Shown here piece by piece: positions 10,825 to 20,545 of a stretch of 64,000 nt of DNA; positions within the stretch are counted from its first letter, which is position 1, and every line of letters begins with the position of its first letter. The stretch comes from an uncultured Tateyamaria sp. Lineage in GTDB: Bacteria; Pseudomonadota; Alphaproteobacteria; Rhodobacterales; Rhodobacteraceae. Under the pieces are notes generated by a model. It searched no databases, was not told the DNA's origin, and was given only the letters and a program-made list of their open reading frames with translations. The stretch is taken from assembly GCF_947504105.1 (NCBI RefSeq), contig NZ_CANNGP010000008.1:62001-126000 (forward strand). Direction: 5' to 3'. The translations under genes were made by a program, and so were the position numbers.

Positions 10825-11879
10825 CTGAAAACACAGAAGAAGGGGTGGTCGTCACCCGCAACGTCTGGAAAATCTTTGGCGATCGTGCCGGCGAGGCCAT
10901 GGAAACCGTCCGCCGGGACAACCTGTCCAAGGCCGAAGTGCTGGAGCAGTTCGGCGCGGTTGTGGGGGTCAAGGATGTCTCCATATCGGTCGAAGAAGGC
11001 GAGATTTTCTGCATCATGGGACTGTCGGGATCGGGCAAATCCACCCTCGTGCGACACATCAACCGGCTGATCGAACCCACAGGGGGCGATATCCTGATCA
11101 ACGGCGCGAATGTCGGCAAGCTGAACGCCGAAGAGCTGCGGGCCATGCGCGCCGACAAGATCGGCATGGTGTTCCAGAACATGGCATTGCTACCGCACCG
11201 CACGGTACGCGACAACGTCGCCTTCTCTCTGGAGCTGCGCAATATCGATGCCTACACACGGGCACAGGTGGCCGACCGGGTGATCGACCTCGTCAGCCTG
11301 CAAGGCTACGGCGACAGATTCCCCAACGAATTGTCGGGCGGAATGCAGCAACGCGTGGGCCTCGCCCGCGCCATGGCCGCAGACCCGGACATCCTGCTGA
11401 TGGACGAACCATTTTCCGCCCTCGACCCGCTGATCCGGCGCGGCTTGCAGGACGAATTCCTTGAACTGTCGAAGACGATGAAAAAAACGACGCTCTTCAT
11501 CACACACGATCTGGACGAGGCGATCCGTATGGGCAGCCGCATCGCCATCATGAAGGACGGAGAGATCGTGCAGACCGGTACACCCGAGGACATCGTGACC
11601 AACCCGGCCGACGCCTATGTGGCCGACTTTGTGGCCGGGATTTCCAAGCTCAAGCTGCTCTACGCCCACACGGTAATGGAGCCGCTCGAAGCCTACGAGG
11701 CGCGGCGCGGCGCCGTGAAACAGGCTGACGCGCCGGTGGCGCAACCCGATGACGACCTCGATAAGCTGATCGCGCTTAGCGTGGACCAGGATCATCCGAT
11801 CCTGATCAAGGACGACGGCAACGTCGTGGGCGTCGTGTCCAAAGATGCAATCCTGCACGGCGTTCAGGGGGAGGCATAA
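10821..11879 (+). CDS. ProV-like quaternary-amine ABC transporter ATPase
   Basis: The protein has 352 residues with Walker A GLSGSGKST, Q-loop FQNMALLPHRT, signature LSGGMQQR and Walker B ILLMDEPFSALD. As in ProV/OpuAA, about 50 residues precede the core (KIFGDRAGEAM), and a CBS-like half domain closes the protein (HPILIKDDGNVVGVVSKD), which in this family can sense osmotic state. It starts with GTG inside the preceding stop codon, so translation is coupled to the demethylase. It energises uptake through the adjacent permease. Confidence 0.93.
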   Translation: MTENTEEGVVVTRNVWKIFGDRAGEAMETVRRDNLSKAEVLEQFGAVVGVKDVSISVEEGEIFCIMGLSGSGKSTLVRHINRLIEPTGGDILINGANVGKLNAEELRAMRADKIGMVFQNMALLPHRTVRDNVAFSLELRNIDAYTRAQVADRVIDLVSLQGYGDRFPNELSGGMQQRVGLARAMAADPDILLMDEPFSALDPLIRRGLQDEFLELSKTMKKTTLFITHDLDEAIRMGSRIAIMKDGEIVQTGTPEDIVTNPADAYVADFVAGISKLKLLYAHTVMEPLEAYEARRGAVKQADAPVAQPDDDLDKLIALSVDQDHPILIKDDGNVVGVVSKDAILHGVQGEA

Positions 11880-11880
11880 G

Positions 11881-13467
11881 ATGACCGACATCACACCCGA
11901 TGAGTTCGGCGGCGCGGCGGCGGCAGCCAATGACGAAACCAAACCCTTTGCCGATTTTGCTGATAAGTCAGGCGGCTACTTCGCCCAGACGTTCCTGGCG
12001 ATCCAAAAGGCCAAACTGCCCACCAGCCACATCAACTGGATGGCGGTCATCGCAGGCTTTCCGTGGGCCGCGATACGCGCGAACAAGGTGTTGTTCTGGA
12101 TCGGATTCCTGATCGATCTGGTGGCTGCAGTGTACCTGATGCAGGTCTGGAAATTCTCGCGTGCCGCGGAACAGGCTGTGATCGACGGCAAGGACTTCCT
12201 TGTGGTGCGTTACGAGGATTGGACGATGTCCAGCCTGTGGGCCGCCGTGATCATCTTCATCCTCGGCCGACTTGTGTTCGGCTGGTTGGCTGACCGTATC
12301 TACTTCCGACAATACAATGTCTGGCGCGTGGACCACAACAAACCGTCAGGTTGGGACATGAAACGGCTGGTCTGGGCGGCGGTTATCGTTGCCATGATTG
12401 CCCCGCTGATGCTCTACCGTGCCTCGCAATTCCCACCCGAGGAACGCACCTGCATCAAGCAAACGCGTGCACTGGCCGAAGGAGAAGAAGTCGCGTTCAA
12501 GGACCAGTTCGACTGCCTCGTGATTGGTGAATTCCCCACGATCGTCTGGCTCAACCGGCGCGACGAGGTGACCTATCCACGCGACGATGATGGCAACCGT
12601 TTTGTCCGGCGCGAGGCTCCGCGTGAAGGCTTGCCCCCGGTCAACCTGAACAAGTACACCGCCCAACTAATCGATGACGGGATCGGCTACCTGACCGCCT
12701 TCTACGGCTTCTTCTTCGACGGGATCACCACCTTCCTTCGATCGATGCTGTCGGCCATCACGGCGGTTTTTGTCGGCACCCCGTGGATCATTGCGATGGG
12801 GGCAATTCTGGCAATCAGTTACTCCATGGCAGGGGCCCGAATAACCATATTCGTCGCCGCGTCCCTGGGGTATCTCGCCCTCTTTGGTTTCTGGCAGACG
12901 GCGATGGACACCATGAGCCTGGTGGTTGCCGCGTCGATCATCTGTGTGGTGTTCGGATTACCCTTGGGCATCTGGGTGGGCAAATCCACCAGGGGACAGG
13001 CGATCATCACACCAATCCTGGATATCATGCAGACGATCCCGTCCTTCGTGTATCTACTGCCTGCCGTCGCCTTCTTCTCGATTGGTAAACCGCCAGGCAT
13101 CCTTGCCACGGTGATCTTTGCGATGCCACCCATGGTGCGCCTAACTGCGCTGGGGATCAGGCACGTGCCCGAGAACACCAAGGAAGCGGCACTCGCGTTT
13201 GGTGCAAACCCGCGGCAGTTGCTGATGAAGGTGGAACTGCCACAGGCGCTGCCCTCCATCATGGCCGGGGTGAACCAGGTCGTGATGATGGCGCTTTCCA
13301 TGGTCGTGGTTGCGGCACTGATCGGCGCGGGTGGCATGGGCTTCATTGTGACCGAAGCCCTCGCAAACACCCGAACAGGTGCAGGCATTCTGGCCGGGAT
13401 CGGCATCGCGCTTCTGGCGATGATGATCGACCGCGTCGTTCAGAGAGCCAACACAATGAAAAACTAA
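11881..13467 (+). CDS. ProW-like ABC transporter permease with long N-terminal extension
   Basis: The protein has 528 residues, against roughly 280-350 for ordinary ProW. The first 270 or so residues contain several extra membrane helices and a soluble stretch with two cysteines (EERTCIK, FDCLVIGEF). The C-terminal half is a standard BPD permease with the EAA loop (KEAALAFGANPRQLLMKVELPQ). The ATG at 11881 follows the ATPase stop by one base and begins MTDITPDEFGG. The extension is probably a variant scaffold around the binding-protein docking face; its role is unknown. Confidence 0.9.
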   Translation: MTDITPDEFGGAAAAANDETKPFADFADKSGGYFAQTFLAIQKAKLPTSHINWMAVIAGFPWAAIRANKVLFWIGFLIDLVAAVYLMQVWKFSRAAEQAVIDGKDFLVVRYEDWTMSSLWAAVIIFILGRLVFGWLADRIYFRQYNVWRVDHNKPSGWDMKRLVWAAVIVAMIAPLMLYRASQFPPEERTCIKQTRALAEGEEVAFKDQFDCLVIGEFPTIVWLNRRDEVTYPRDDDGNRFVRREAPREGLPPVNLNKYTAQLIDDGIGYLTAFYGFFFDGITTFLRSMLSAITAVFVGTPWIIAMGAILAISYSMAGARITIFVAASLGYLALFGFWQTAMDTMSLVVAASIICVVFGLPLGIWVGKSTRGQAIITPILDIMQTIPSFVYLLPAVAFFSIGKPPGILATVIFAMPPMVRLTALGIRHVPENTKEAALAFGANPRQLLMKVELPQALPSIMAGVNQVVMMALSMVVVAALIGAGGMGFIVTEALANTRTGAGILAGIGIALLAMMIDRVVQRANTMKN

Positions 13468-13497
13468 CCAAGAATGAGTTCAAAAAGGGAGACACAA

Positions 13498-14448
13498 ATG
13501 AAACTCATGACAACGCTCACCGCTGCAGGTGCACTTTCAATTGCCGCCGTCAGCGCGTCCGCGCAGGAGAAGGTGGCGATCTCGGACCTCAACTGGACCG
13601 GTGCGAAAGCCATCGCGCATGTCATCAAGACCGTGATCGAAGGGCCGCTGAACTCCGAAGCAGAAATCGTCGAGGGTCTGTCCGACCAGGCCATCATCGG
13701 TGCGGGCATGGACAAGGGCGACGGCTCGGCCGACGTCTGGACGGATATGTGGATGCCGAACCAGCAGGGTCCATGGGACAAATACATCGAAGACGCGGGC
13801 ACAGTGGCGCACAACCAGCCCTATGCCGGCACCCAGCAGATGTATGTGCCTGCCTACATGTCCGATCAAATCAGCTCGTTCGAGGATCTGAAAGATCCAG
13901 CCGTGGCCGCAATGTTTGACAAAGACGGCAACGGCAAAGGCGAATACTGGGCCGGTGACGCGTCGTGGAAATCCACGAAAATCTGGCAGGTCAAGATGAA
14001 GTCCTATGGCCTGACCGAACTATGGGAACCCGAGATCATTTCGGACGCGACCTTCAAGGCTCAACTGAAATCGTCCTACGGCAACCAGAAGCCGATCCTG
14101 TTCTACTACTGGACACCAGAATGGATCCACGCCGCCTATGACATCGCGCCCTTGGCCGAACCCGAGCACAGCGAAGGCTGCATGAACCTGCAACTGGATG
14201 GCGAAGACTGGCTGGAAGTGTCCGAAGCGGGCTGCAAGACTCCGGATGCATCGATCTTCGTCAGCTACTCCAAGTCATTGGAAGAACGGAACCCGCCTGC
14301 GGCCAAGTTCCTGAGCCAGATTCAACTGGACCCTGCGGTCGTGAACGGCTGGATCCTGAAAATCGGTCGTGACGAAATGGACCCGCAGGACGTCGCCGAA
14401 GAATGGGTGGCAGAAAACATGGACATCGTGAACAGCTGGATCAACTAA
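13498..14448 (+). CDS. Glycine betaine/proline-type substrate-binding protein (ProX/OpuAC family)
   Basis: The protein has 316 residues with a Sec signal peptide of about 20 residues ending ASAQ. The mature protein is rich in Trp/Tyr (DLNWTG, WTDMWMPNQQGPW, YWTPEW), as expected for a cation-pi cage that binds quaternary ammonium or sulfonium groups. The ATG at 13498 has AAGGGAG upstream. It is the last gene of the operon and lies just before an intrinsic terminator. The actual ligand (glycine betaine, carnitine, DMSP, a methylated guanidino compound or another solute) cannot be read from sequence. Confidence 0.92.
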   Translation: MKLMTTLTAAGALSIAAVSASAQEKVAISDLNWTGAKAIAHVIKTVIEGPLNSEAEIVEGLSDQAIIGAGMDKGDGSADVWTDMWMPNQQGPWDKYIEDAGTVAHNQPYAGTQQMYVPAYMSDQISSFEDLKDPAVAAMFDKDGNGKGEYWAGDASWKSTKIWQVKMKSYGLTELWEPEIISDATFKAQLKSSYGNQKPILFYYWTPEWIHAAYDIAPLAEPEHSEGCMNLQLDGEDWLEVSEAGCKTPDASIFVSYSKSLEERNPPAAKFLSQIQLDPAVVNGWILKIGRDEMDPQDVAEEWVAENMDIVNSWIN

Positions 14449-14468
14449 GCTGCGCACTGTGAAAAAGA

Positions 14469-14500
14469 CCCGGCGCGAGTGCACTTCGCGCCGGGTTTTT
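14469..14500 (+). terminator. Intrinsic terminator of the DUF1989-GcvT/ABC operon
   Basis: A perfect 10-bp GC stem CCCGGCGCGA / TCGCGCCGGG with a 7-base loop is followed by TTTTT, 20 bp after the binding-protein stop. Confidence 0.93.
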
Positions 14501-14637
14501 CTTTGCCCAAGGGCGGGCCAATTTGACCCCTTGCTGCGACGCAAACTATTCTTCAGACCTTGATCCAAAGTGACAGCCGAATCCAAATCTCATTCGGCCA
14601 AACACCTCTTATTCATTGCTTTGAAAAGGGTCTTTGC

Positions 14638-14943
14638 GTGAGCGAACAAGTGTCAAACCGTCGACCAATCCGTCATGTCGTCTTGTTTAGCAGCAAGCAC
14701 CCGGACAACATCGAACCGATGATCAATGGCCTGTCAATGCTGGCCAAAATACCGACTGTCAGCCATTTCGAAGTGTCCCGGAACCGGAATGAGGACCACT
14801 ACTCCAACGAAGTTGACGTTATTGTATATGCAGAATTTGAGGATGCCGCCGCGCTGGAGGCCTACCGCGCTCATCCGATCTACCAAAAATGCATCGAGGT
14901 AGTCAGACCTCTTCGAGAACTGCGCCTCGCCGCGGACTTTTGA
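14638..14943 (+). CDS. Dabb (stress-responsive A/B barrel) domain protein
   Basis: The 101-residue protein opens VSEQVSNRRPIRHVVLFSS. The early IRHVVLF strand, the central HFEVSRNRN and the C-terminal FEDAAALEAYRAHPIYQK fit the Dabb ferredoxin-like fold, which usually forms dimeric barrels that bind small or hydrophobic ligands. The GTG at 14638 (AAGGGT upstream) gives the usual length; the frame is open from 14560. The TGA is directly followed by the pabB ATG, so the two are translated together. A functional link to folate or aminobenzoate synthesis is only inferred. Confidence 0.72.
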   Translation: MSEQVSNRRPIRHVVLFSSKHPDNIEPMINGLSMLAKIPTVSHFEVSRNRNEDHYSNEVDVIVYAEFEDAAALEAYRAHPIYQKCIEVVRPLRELRLAADF

Positions 14944-16080
14944 ATGACAGAGCGTGCCGCAGGCGGGTCGGTCCTGTTCGATACAGGACCGCTTCGGACA
15001 GGCTCACTGTTCCGAGAACCGATTGACATTGTCGAAGCTTGGCACCCACGGGACATCGAGGTCAGTTTTGACAAACTGGAAGCGGCGCGCAGTGAAGGAA
15101 AATGGATTGCGGGCTGCGCATCCTACGAATTGGGATACACGCTGATACCCAAAATCTCCTCCAGAACACCTGCAATCCGCAGTCAGCCGTTAATGCAATT
15201 CGGCATTTTCGACGGACCAGACACCCCCCCAAGAACAACCCCAACAGCTGAGGTCAATCTTGGGCCTTTCACGCCCGCTTGGAGTTTTGACACATATCGG
15301 CGAGCATTTGGCACTGTGCACAACTATCTTAAAAGCGGAGACATCTATCAGGCCAATCTGACGTTTCCCATGTCTGCCGTGCTTGAGGGTTGCCCCCACA
15401 GCCTCTACGAGGCGCTGAAACGCAAACAACCCGTTCCTTATGGCGCATTGGTTGATTTGGGTGGCGCAAAGCTACTGTCCCGTTCACCAGAGCTCTTTTT
15501 TTCGCTTTCACAAATGGGCGAATTGCGAACCCGCCCTATGAAGGGAACCATTCGCCGCAGCCCGATGCAGACAGAAGATGAGGATTTAAAGCACTGTCTG
15601 GCACATTCGGAAAAGGATCGGGCCGAGAACCTGATGATCACGGATCTCCTGAGGAATGACCTGAGTCGCATTTCCGAGGTCGGAAGCGTATCAGTGCCCA
15701 AGCTATTCGAAATCGAAAGTTACACAACGGTTCACCAGATGATATCAGAGGTGGTTTCTCAGATACTGCCCAACCGCAGTCTTATGGACATTTTCACGGC
15801 GCTCTTTCCCTGCGGTTCCATCACAGGCGCTCCAAAAATCCGCGCGATGGATATCCTTGCAAATGTGGAAACAACCCCGCGAGGAAGTTATTGCGGAACC
15901 ATCGGGTGGATCGCACCGGACGGCACGATGGAGTTCAACGTGGCCATACGCACTCTGATCTGCGAGCCATCGGGCCAAGTCACCCTGAATGTCGGCGGCG
16001 GGATCGTTTACGACAGCACGGCCGCTGGCGAGTATCACGAAGCAAAATTGAAAGCCTTGTTTGCAAAACTCTGTGATTGA
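14944..16080 (+). CDS. pabB: Aminodeoxychorismate synthase component I
   Basis: PabB converts chorismate plus ammonia to 4-amino-4-deoxychorismate for p-aminobenzoate and folate. The protein has 378 residues with chorismate-binding motifs in order: GDIYQANLTFP, SPELFF, RPMKGTIRRS, EKDRAENLMI, VHQMISEV and GSITGAPK. The Lys in PMKGT separates ADC synthase from anthranilate synthase, which has Ala there. It lacks the long N-terminal region of larger PabB/TrpE proteins. The start abuts the Dabb stop with no gap. A glutamine amidotransferase (PabA) and lyase (PabC) are not nearby. Confidence 0.9.
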   Translation: MTERAAGGSVLFDTGPLRTGSLFREPIDIVEAWHPRDIEVSFDKLEAARSEGKWIAGCASYELGYTLIPKISSRTPAIRSQPLMQFGIFDGPDTPPRTTPTAEVNLGPFTPAWSFDTYRRAFGTVHNYLKSGDIYQANLTFPMSAVLEGCPHSLYEALKRKQPVPYGALVDLGGAKLLSRSPELFFSLSQMGELRTRPMKGTIRRSPMQTEDEDLKHCLAHSEKDRAENLMITDLLRNDLSRISEVGSVSVPKLFEIESYTTVHQMISEVVSQILPNRSLMDIFTALFPCGSITGAPKIRAMDILANVETTPRGSYCGTIGWIAPDGTMEFNVAIRTLICEPSGQVTLNVGGGIVYDSTAAGEYHEAKLKALFAKLCD

Positions 16081-16171
16081 CCCGATCGCTCGGGTGGGGG
16101 CTCTGCCCGTCAGACTGACAATACATTCCATGTCTCTGAACCAATGTTAATTGCAATCCGGTTCAAAAAGA

Positions 16172-16199
16172 AAACCCCCGCCGTTTCCAGCGGGGGTTT
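16172..16199 (-). terminator. Terminator of rpoBC (possibly bidirectional with pabB)
   Basis: The stem AAACCCCCGC / GCGGGGGTTT has an 8-base loop. On the minus strand, 25 bp after the rpoC stop, it is followed by TTTTCTTTTT. On the plus strand it lies about 90 bp after pabB with TTTCGATTTT, so it may serve both converging units. Confidence 0.88.
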
Positions 16200-16223
16200 C
16201 GATTTTCAATTCAGAGAACCGGG

Positions 16224-19200
16224 TCAGTCGCGGCTGTCTTCCGAGTGGTCGATGACCGTATCGAACACATCGCCACCCACCACATCGTCGGCGCTCGGGG
16301 CCGCCAAGGCAGCGGCCGCTTCCGCTTCTTCCCGGCGGGCTTCGATGACGACGTTATCGCGATCCGATGCGATCTTGCGCACAGCTTGCGTCGCACCACC
16401 TGTCCCGGCAGGGATCAGACGGCCCACGATCACGTTCTCTTTCAGACCAACCAGCTTGTCCTTCTTGCCCTGCACAGACGCCTCGGTCAGCACGCGGGTC
16501 GTTTCCTGGAAGGACGCAGCCGAGATAAACGACCGTGTCTGCAGCGACGCCTTGGTGATGCCCAAGAGGATCGGACCACCCTGAGCCGGACGGCCGCCTT
16601 TCGACAGCGCTTTTTCGTTCGCGGCGTCGAACTCCTGCTTGTCCACGTGCTCGCCTTTCAGCAGCGTGGTGTCGCCCGAGTCCTCAATCTCCCATTTCTG
16701 GAGCATCTGACGCACGATGACCTCAATGTGCTTGTCGTTGATCTTCACGCCCTGCAGACGATAGACCTCCTGCACCTCGTTGATCATGTAGTCGGCCAAA
16801 GCCTCGACGCCCATGATGGCAAGGATGTCATGGGGGGCGGGGTTGCCGTCCATGATGTAGTCACCCTTCTGGATGAAGTCGCCCTCGGCCACCGGGATGT
16901 GCTTGCCCTTGGGCACCATGTACTCGACCTTCTCCATGGTCTCGTCACTGGGCTCAATCGCAATGCGGCGCTTGTTCTTGTAGTCCTTGCCAAAGCGCAC
17001 ATAACCATCGATTTCCGCGATGATCGCGTGGTCCTTGGGACGACGGGCTTCGAACAGTTCAGCCACACGTGGCAGACCACCGGTAATGTCCTTGGTCTTG
17101 GCACCTTCACGTGGAATGCGGGCCACGACGTCACCGGCGGCGACCTCCTGACCGTCTTCCACCGACAGAACCGCGTCCACGGACATGGCGTAAGTGATCG
17201 GGTTGCCCGCATCGTTGCGCACGGGTTCCCCATCTTCACCCACCAGGATGATTTCCGGTTTCAGCTCGTTGCCCTTGGGTGCGGTCCGCCAGTCGATCAC
17301 GATCTTCTGGGTCATGCCGGTCGCCTCATCGGTCTCGTCGCGCACGGCAAGGCCGCTGACAAGATCGACATACTTGGCTGTACCGGCCTTTTCCGCGATG
17401 ATAGGCAGCGTGTAGGGGTCCCACTCAAACAGCTTGTCGCCGCGTTTCACATCCTGACCATCGGTCACGAACAATGTCGTGCCGTAGCCCAGCTTGTGGT
17501 TCGCGCGCTCGTCGCCATTCTCGTCCTGGATCACCATCTTCATGTTCCGGCCCATGACCATAACCTGCCCTGCGGCATTGGTCAGGGTCTGGGGGTTCTC
17601 AAAGACGATCTTGCCCTCTTGGCTTGCTTCCAGGAACGACTGCTGACCACCTTGGGCAACACCGCCGATGTGGAAGGTCCGCATCGTCAACTGTGTACCA
17701 GGTTCACCGATGGATTGGGCAGCAATGATGCCAACCGCTTCGCCAGTATTCACCTTGGTCCCGCGTGCGAGGTCACGACCGTAGCACGTGGCGCAAACGC
17801 CCTCTTCTGCCTCACAGGTCAGCGGCGACCGGATGCGCATGGATTGCACGCCCATCTCTTCGATCATGTCTGACATGCGCTCGTCGATCAGAGTGCCCGC
17901 AGCAAGAATAACCTCATCGGTGCCCGGCTTGAGAACGTCATCCGCAGCCACACGGCCCAACACACGCTCGGCCAGCGATGCAACCACCTCACCGTCATTC
18001 ACAGCCGCTTCGGCTGTGATGGCGTTTTCGGTGCCGCAATCGTTGTCACGCACGATGCAGTCCTGCGCCACGTCCACCAGACGACGGGTCAGGTAACCCG
18101 AGTTCGCCGTCTTCAAGGCGGTGTCCGACAGACCTTTCCGCGCGCCGTGGGTCGAGTTGAAGTATTCAAGAACGGTCAGACCTTCCTTGAAGTTCGAGAT
18201 GATCGGCGTCTCGATGATGTCGCCGTTCGGCTTCGCCATCAGGCCGCGCATCCCGCCCAACTGCTTCATCTGCGTGACCGAGCCACGGGCACCGGAGTGC
18301 GCCATCATGTAGACCGAGTTCGGTTCCATTTCAGCGCCGCTCTCATCCGTCTTCTCGGCCGAGATGGAGCCCATCATGGCATCGGTGACCTTGTCGTTAC
18401 ATTTCGACCAGGCATCGACCACCTTGTTGTACTTCTCGCCCTGAGTGATCAGGCCATCCATGTACTGCTGTTCAAAGTCCTTCACCTGCTCACGCGTTTC
18501 GTCCACGATGGACCACTTGGTGTCGGGGATCAGCATGTCGTCCTTGCCGAACGAGATGCCCGCCTTGAACGCGTGACGGAAGCCCATGGTCATGATCTGG
18601 TCACAGAAGATGACCGACTCTTTCTGACCACAATAGCGATACACCGTGTCGATCACCTGCTGCACTTCCTTCTTCCGCAGAAGACGGTTCACCAGTGCAA
18701 ACGGTGCCTTGTTGTTGAGCGGCAGAAGCGCACCCAACAGGACACGACCGGGAGTCGTTTCGAACCGTTCCATCACCTCAAGCCCTTCGGGATTGATTTG
18801 CGGAATACGAGCGGTGATCTTGGAGTGCAGGTGCACAACACCAGCGTCGAGGGCGTGTTGCACTTCCTCGATCGAACCAAAGACCATGCCTTCGCCCTTC
18901 ATGCCTTCGCGTTCCAGGGTCACATAATAGAGACCCAGGATCATATCCTGCGAAGGAACAATGATCGGCGCACCGTTTGCAGGCGACAGAACGTTGTTCG
19001 TGGACATCATCAGAACGCGTGCTTCCAACTGCGCCTCAAGGCTCAGCGGGACGTGCACAGCCATCTGGTCACCGTCGAAGTCGGCGTTAAAAGCCGAACA
19101 AACGAGCGGGTGCAGCTGGATGGCTTTGCCTTCGATCAGCACGGGCTCGAACGCCTGAATGCCAAGACGGTGCAGCGTGGGCGCACGGTTCAGCATGACA

Positions 19201-20468
19201 GGGTGTTCGCGGATCACCTCGTCAAGGATATCCCAAACTTCGGGACGCTCTTTCTCGACCAGTTTCTTGGCTTGCTTAACCGTGGACGACAGCCCCTTCG
19301 CCTCAAGCCGCGAATAGATGAACGGCTTGAACAGTTCGAGCGCCATCTTCTTCGGAAGACCACATTGATGCAGCTTCAGTTCTGGCCCGGTCACGATGAC
19401 CGAACGGCCCGAGAAGTCGACCCGCTTACCCAAAAGGTTCTGACGGAAACGACCCTGCTTACCTTTCAGCATGTCCGACAGCGATTTCAGCGGGCGCTTG
19501 TTGGCACCCGTGATGACACGGCCACGACGGCCGTTGTCGAAGAGCGCATCGACAGATTCCTGCAACATCCGCTTTTCGTTGCGCACGATAATGTCAGGCG
19601 CGCGCAGTTCGATCAGACGCTTCAGACGGTTGTTCCGGTTGATGACCCGGCGATACAGATCGTTCAGGTCGGACGTCGCGAAACGACCCCCATCCAGCGG
19701 CACCAGAGGGCGCAGTTCCGGCGGGATCACGGGGATCACGGTCAGAACCATCCACTCCGGGCGGTTGCCGGACTCGAGGAACGACTCCACCACTTTCAGA
19801 CGCTTGATGATCTTCTTGGGCTTCAGCTCACCTGTCGCCTCTTTCAGATCGGCGCGCAGGGTCTCGGCCTCTTGCTCAAGGTCGATCTGGGACAGCATCT
19901 CGCGGATCGCTTCGGCACCGATATTCGCGGTGAAGGCGTCCATACCGAACGCGTCCTGCGCGTCCATGAACTCTTCTTCCGACAACATCTGGCCGTAGGA
20001 CAGGTCGGTCAGACCCGGCTCGGTCACCACGTAGTTTTCGAAGTACAGCACACGCTCCAGATCGCGCAGCGTCATGTCCAGCATCAGACCAATGCGGGAC
20101 GGCAGCGATTTCAGGAACCAGATATGCGCGACCGGGGCCGCCAGTTCGATGTGGCCCATGCGCTCGCGGCGGACCTTTTGCAGCGTGACTTCCACACCGC
20201 ATTTCTCGCAGACAACGCCGCGATATTTCATGCGCTTGTATTTGCCGCACAGGCATTCGTAATCTTTGATCGGGCCAAAGATACGTGCACAGAACAGGCC
20301 GTCACGCTCGGGTTTGAACGTGCGGTAGTTGATGGTCTCGGGCTTCTTGATCTCGCCAAATGACCACGAGAGGATGCGTTCGGGCGACGCCAAGCTCACC
20401 TTGATCTCGTCAAAGACCTTGGGCGGCGTCAACGGGTTGAACGGGTTGTTTGTCAGTTCCTGGTTCAT
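16224..20468 (-). CDS. rpoC: RNA polymerase subunit beta'
   Basis: The beta' subunit has 1414 residues, normal for Alphaproteobacteria. The N-terminal zinc-binding motif [20 protein letters not shown] and the catalytic [12 protein letters not shown], whose three Asp hold the active-site magnesium, are intact. A second zinc site lies around [17 protein letters not shown]. The ATG at 20466-20468 has AAGGA upstream; a TTG two codons earlier is in frame. It follows rpoB across 77 bp that contain a 22-bp palindromic repeat. Confidence 0.98.
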   Translation of the reverse strand: MNQELTNNPFNPLTPPKVFDEIKVSLASPERILSWSFGEIKKPETINYRTFKPERDGLFCARIFGPIKDYECLCGKYKRMKYRGVVCEKCGVEVTLQKVRRERMGHIELAAPVAHIWFLKSLPSRIGLMLDMTLRDLERVLYFENYVVTEPGLTDLSYGQMLSEEEFMDAQDAFGMDAFTANIGAEAIREMLSQIDLEQEAETLRADLKEATGELKPKKIIKRLKVVESFLESGNRPEWMVLTVIPVIPPELRPLVPLDGGRFATSDLNDLYRRVINRNNRLKRLIELRAPDIIVRNEKRMLQESVDALFDNGRRGRVITGANKRPLKSLSDMLKGKQGRFRQNLLGKRVDFSGRSVIVTGPELKLHQCGLPKKMALELFKPFIYSRLEAKGLSSTVKQAKKLVEKERPEVWDILDEVIREHPVMLNRAPTLHRLGIQAFEPVLIEGKAIQLHPLVCSAFNADFDGDQMAVHVPLSLEAQLEARVLMMSTNNVLSPANGAPIIVPSQDMILGLYYVTLEREGMKGEGMVFGSIEEVQHALDAGVVHLHSKITARIPQINPEGLEVMERFETTPGRVLLGALLPLNNKAPFALVNRLLRKKEVQQVIDTVYRYCGQKESVIFCDQIMTMGFRHAFKAGISFGKDDMLIPDTKWSIVDETREQVKDFEQQYMDGLITQGEKYNKVVDAWSKCNDKVTDAMMGSISAEKTDESGAEMEPNSVYMMAHSGARGSVTQMKQLGGMRGLMAKPNGDIIETPIISNFKEGLTVLEYFNSTHGARKGLSDTALKTANSGYLTRRLVDVAQDCIVRDNDCGTENAITAEAAVNDGEVVASLAERVLGRVAADDVLKPGTDEVILAAGTLIDERMSDMIEEMGVQSMRIRSPLTCEAEEGVCATCYGRDLARGTKVNTGEAVGIIAAQSIGEPGTQLTMRTFHIGGVAQGGQQSFLEASQEGKIVFENPQTLTNAAGQVMVMGRNMKMVIQDENGDERANHKLGYGTTLFVTDGQDVKRGDKLFEWDPYTLPIIAEKAGTAKYVDLVSGLAVRDETDEATGMTQKIVIDWRTAPKGNELKPEIILVGEDGEPVRNDAGNPITYAMSVDAVLSVEDGQEVAAGDVVARIPREGAKTKDITGGLPRVAELFEARRPKDHAIIAEIDGYVRFGKDYKNKRRIAIEPSDETMEKVEYMVPKGKHIPVAEGDFIQKGDYIMDGNPAPHDILAIMGVEALADYMINEVQEVYRLQGVKINDKHIEVIVRQMLQKWEIEDSGDTTLLKGEHVDKQEFDAANEKALSKGGRPAQGGPILLGITKASLQTRSFISAASFQETTRVLTEASVQGKKDKLVGLKENVIVGRLIPAGTGGATQAVRKIASDRDNVVIEARREEAEAAAALAAPSADDVVGGDVFDTVIDHSEDSRD

Positions 20469-20509
20469 TTTCAAATCCTTGAAAGGGGAGCGGAGGGAAG
20501 ATTGGAGCT

Positions 20510-20531
20510 GTAGGGCGGGGTTAACCCCGCC
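20510..20531. repeat. Third copy of the 22-bp palindromic element
   Basis: The core GGCGGGGTTAACCCCGCC is a perfect 18-bp palindrome and differs from the 758-809 copies by a single base. It lies inside the rpoB-rpoC intergenic region and would form a hairpin in the polycistronic mRNA. Confidence 0.85.
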
Positions 20532-20545
20532 TTACGATTGCGCCG

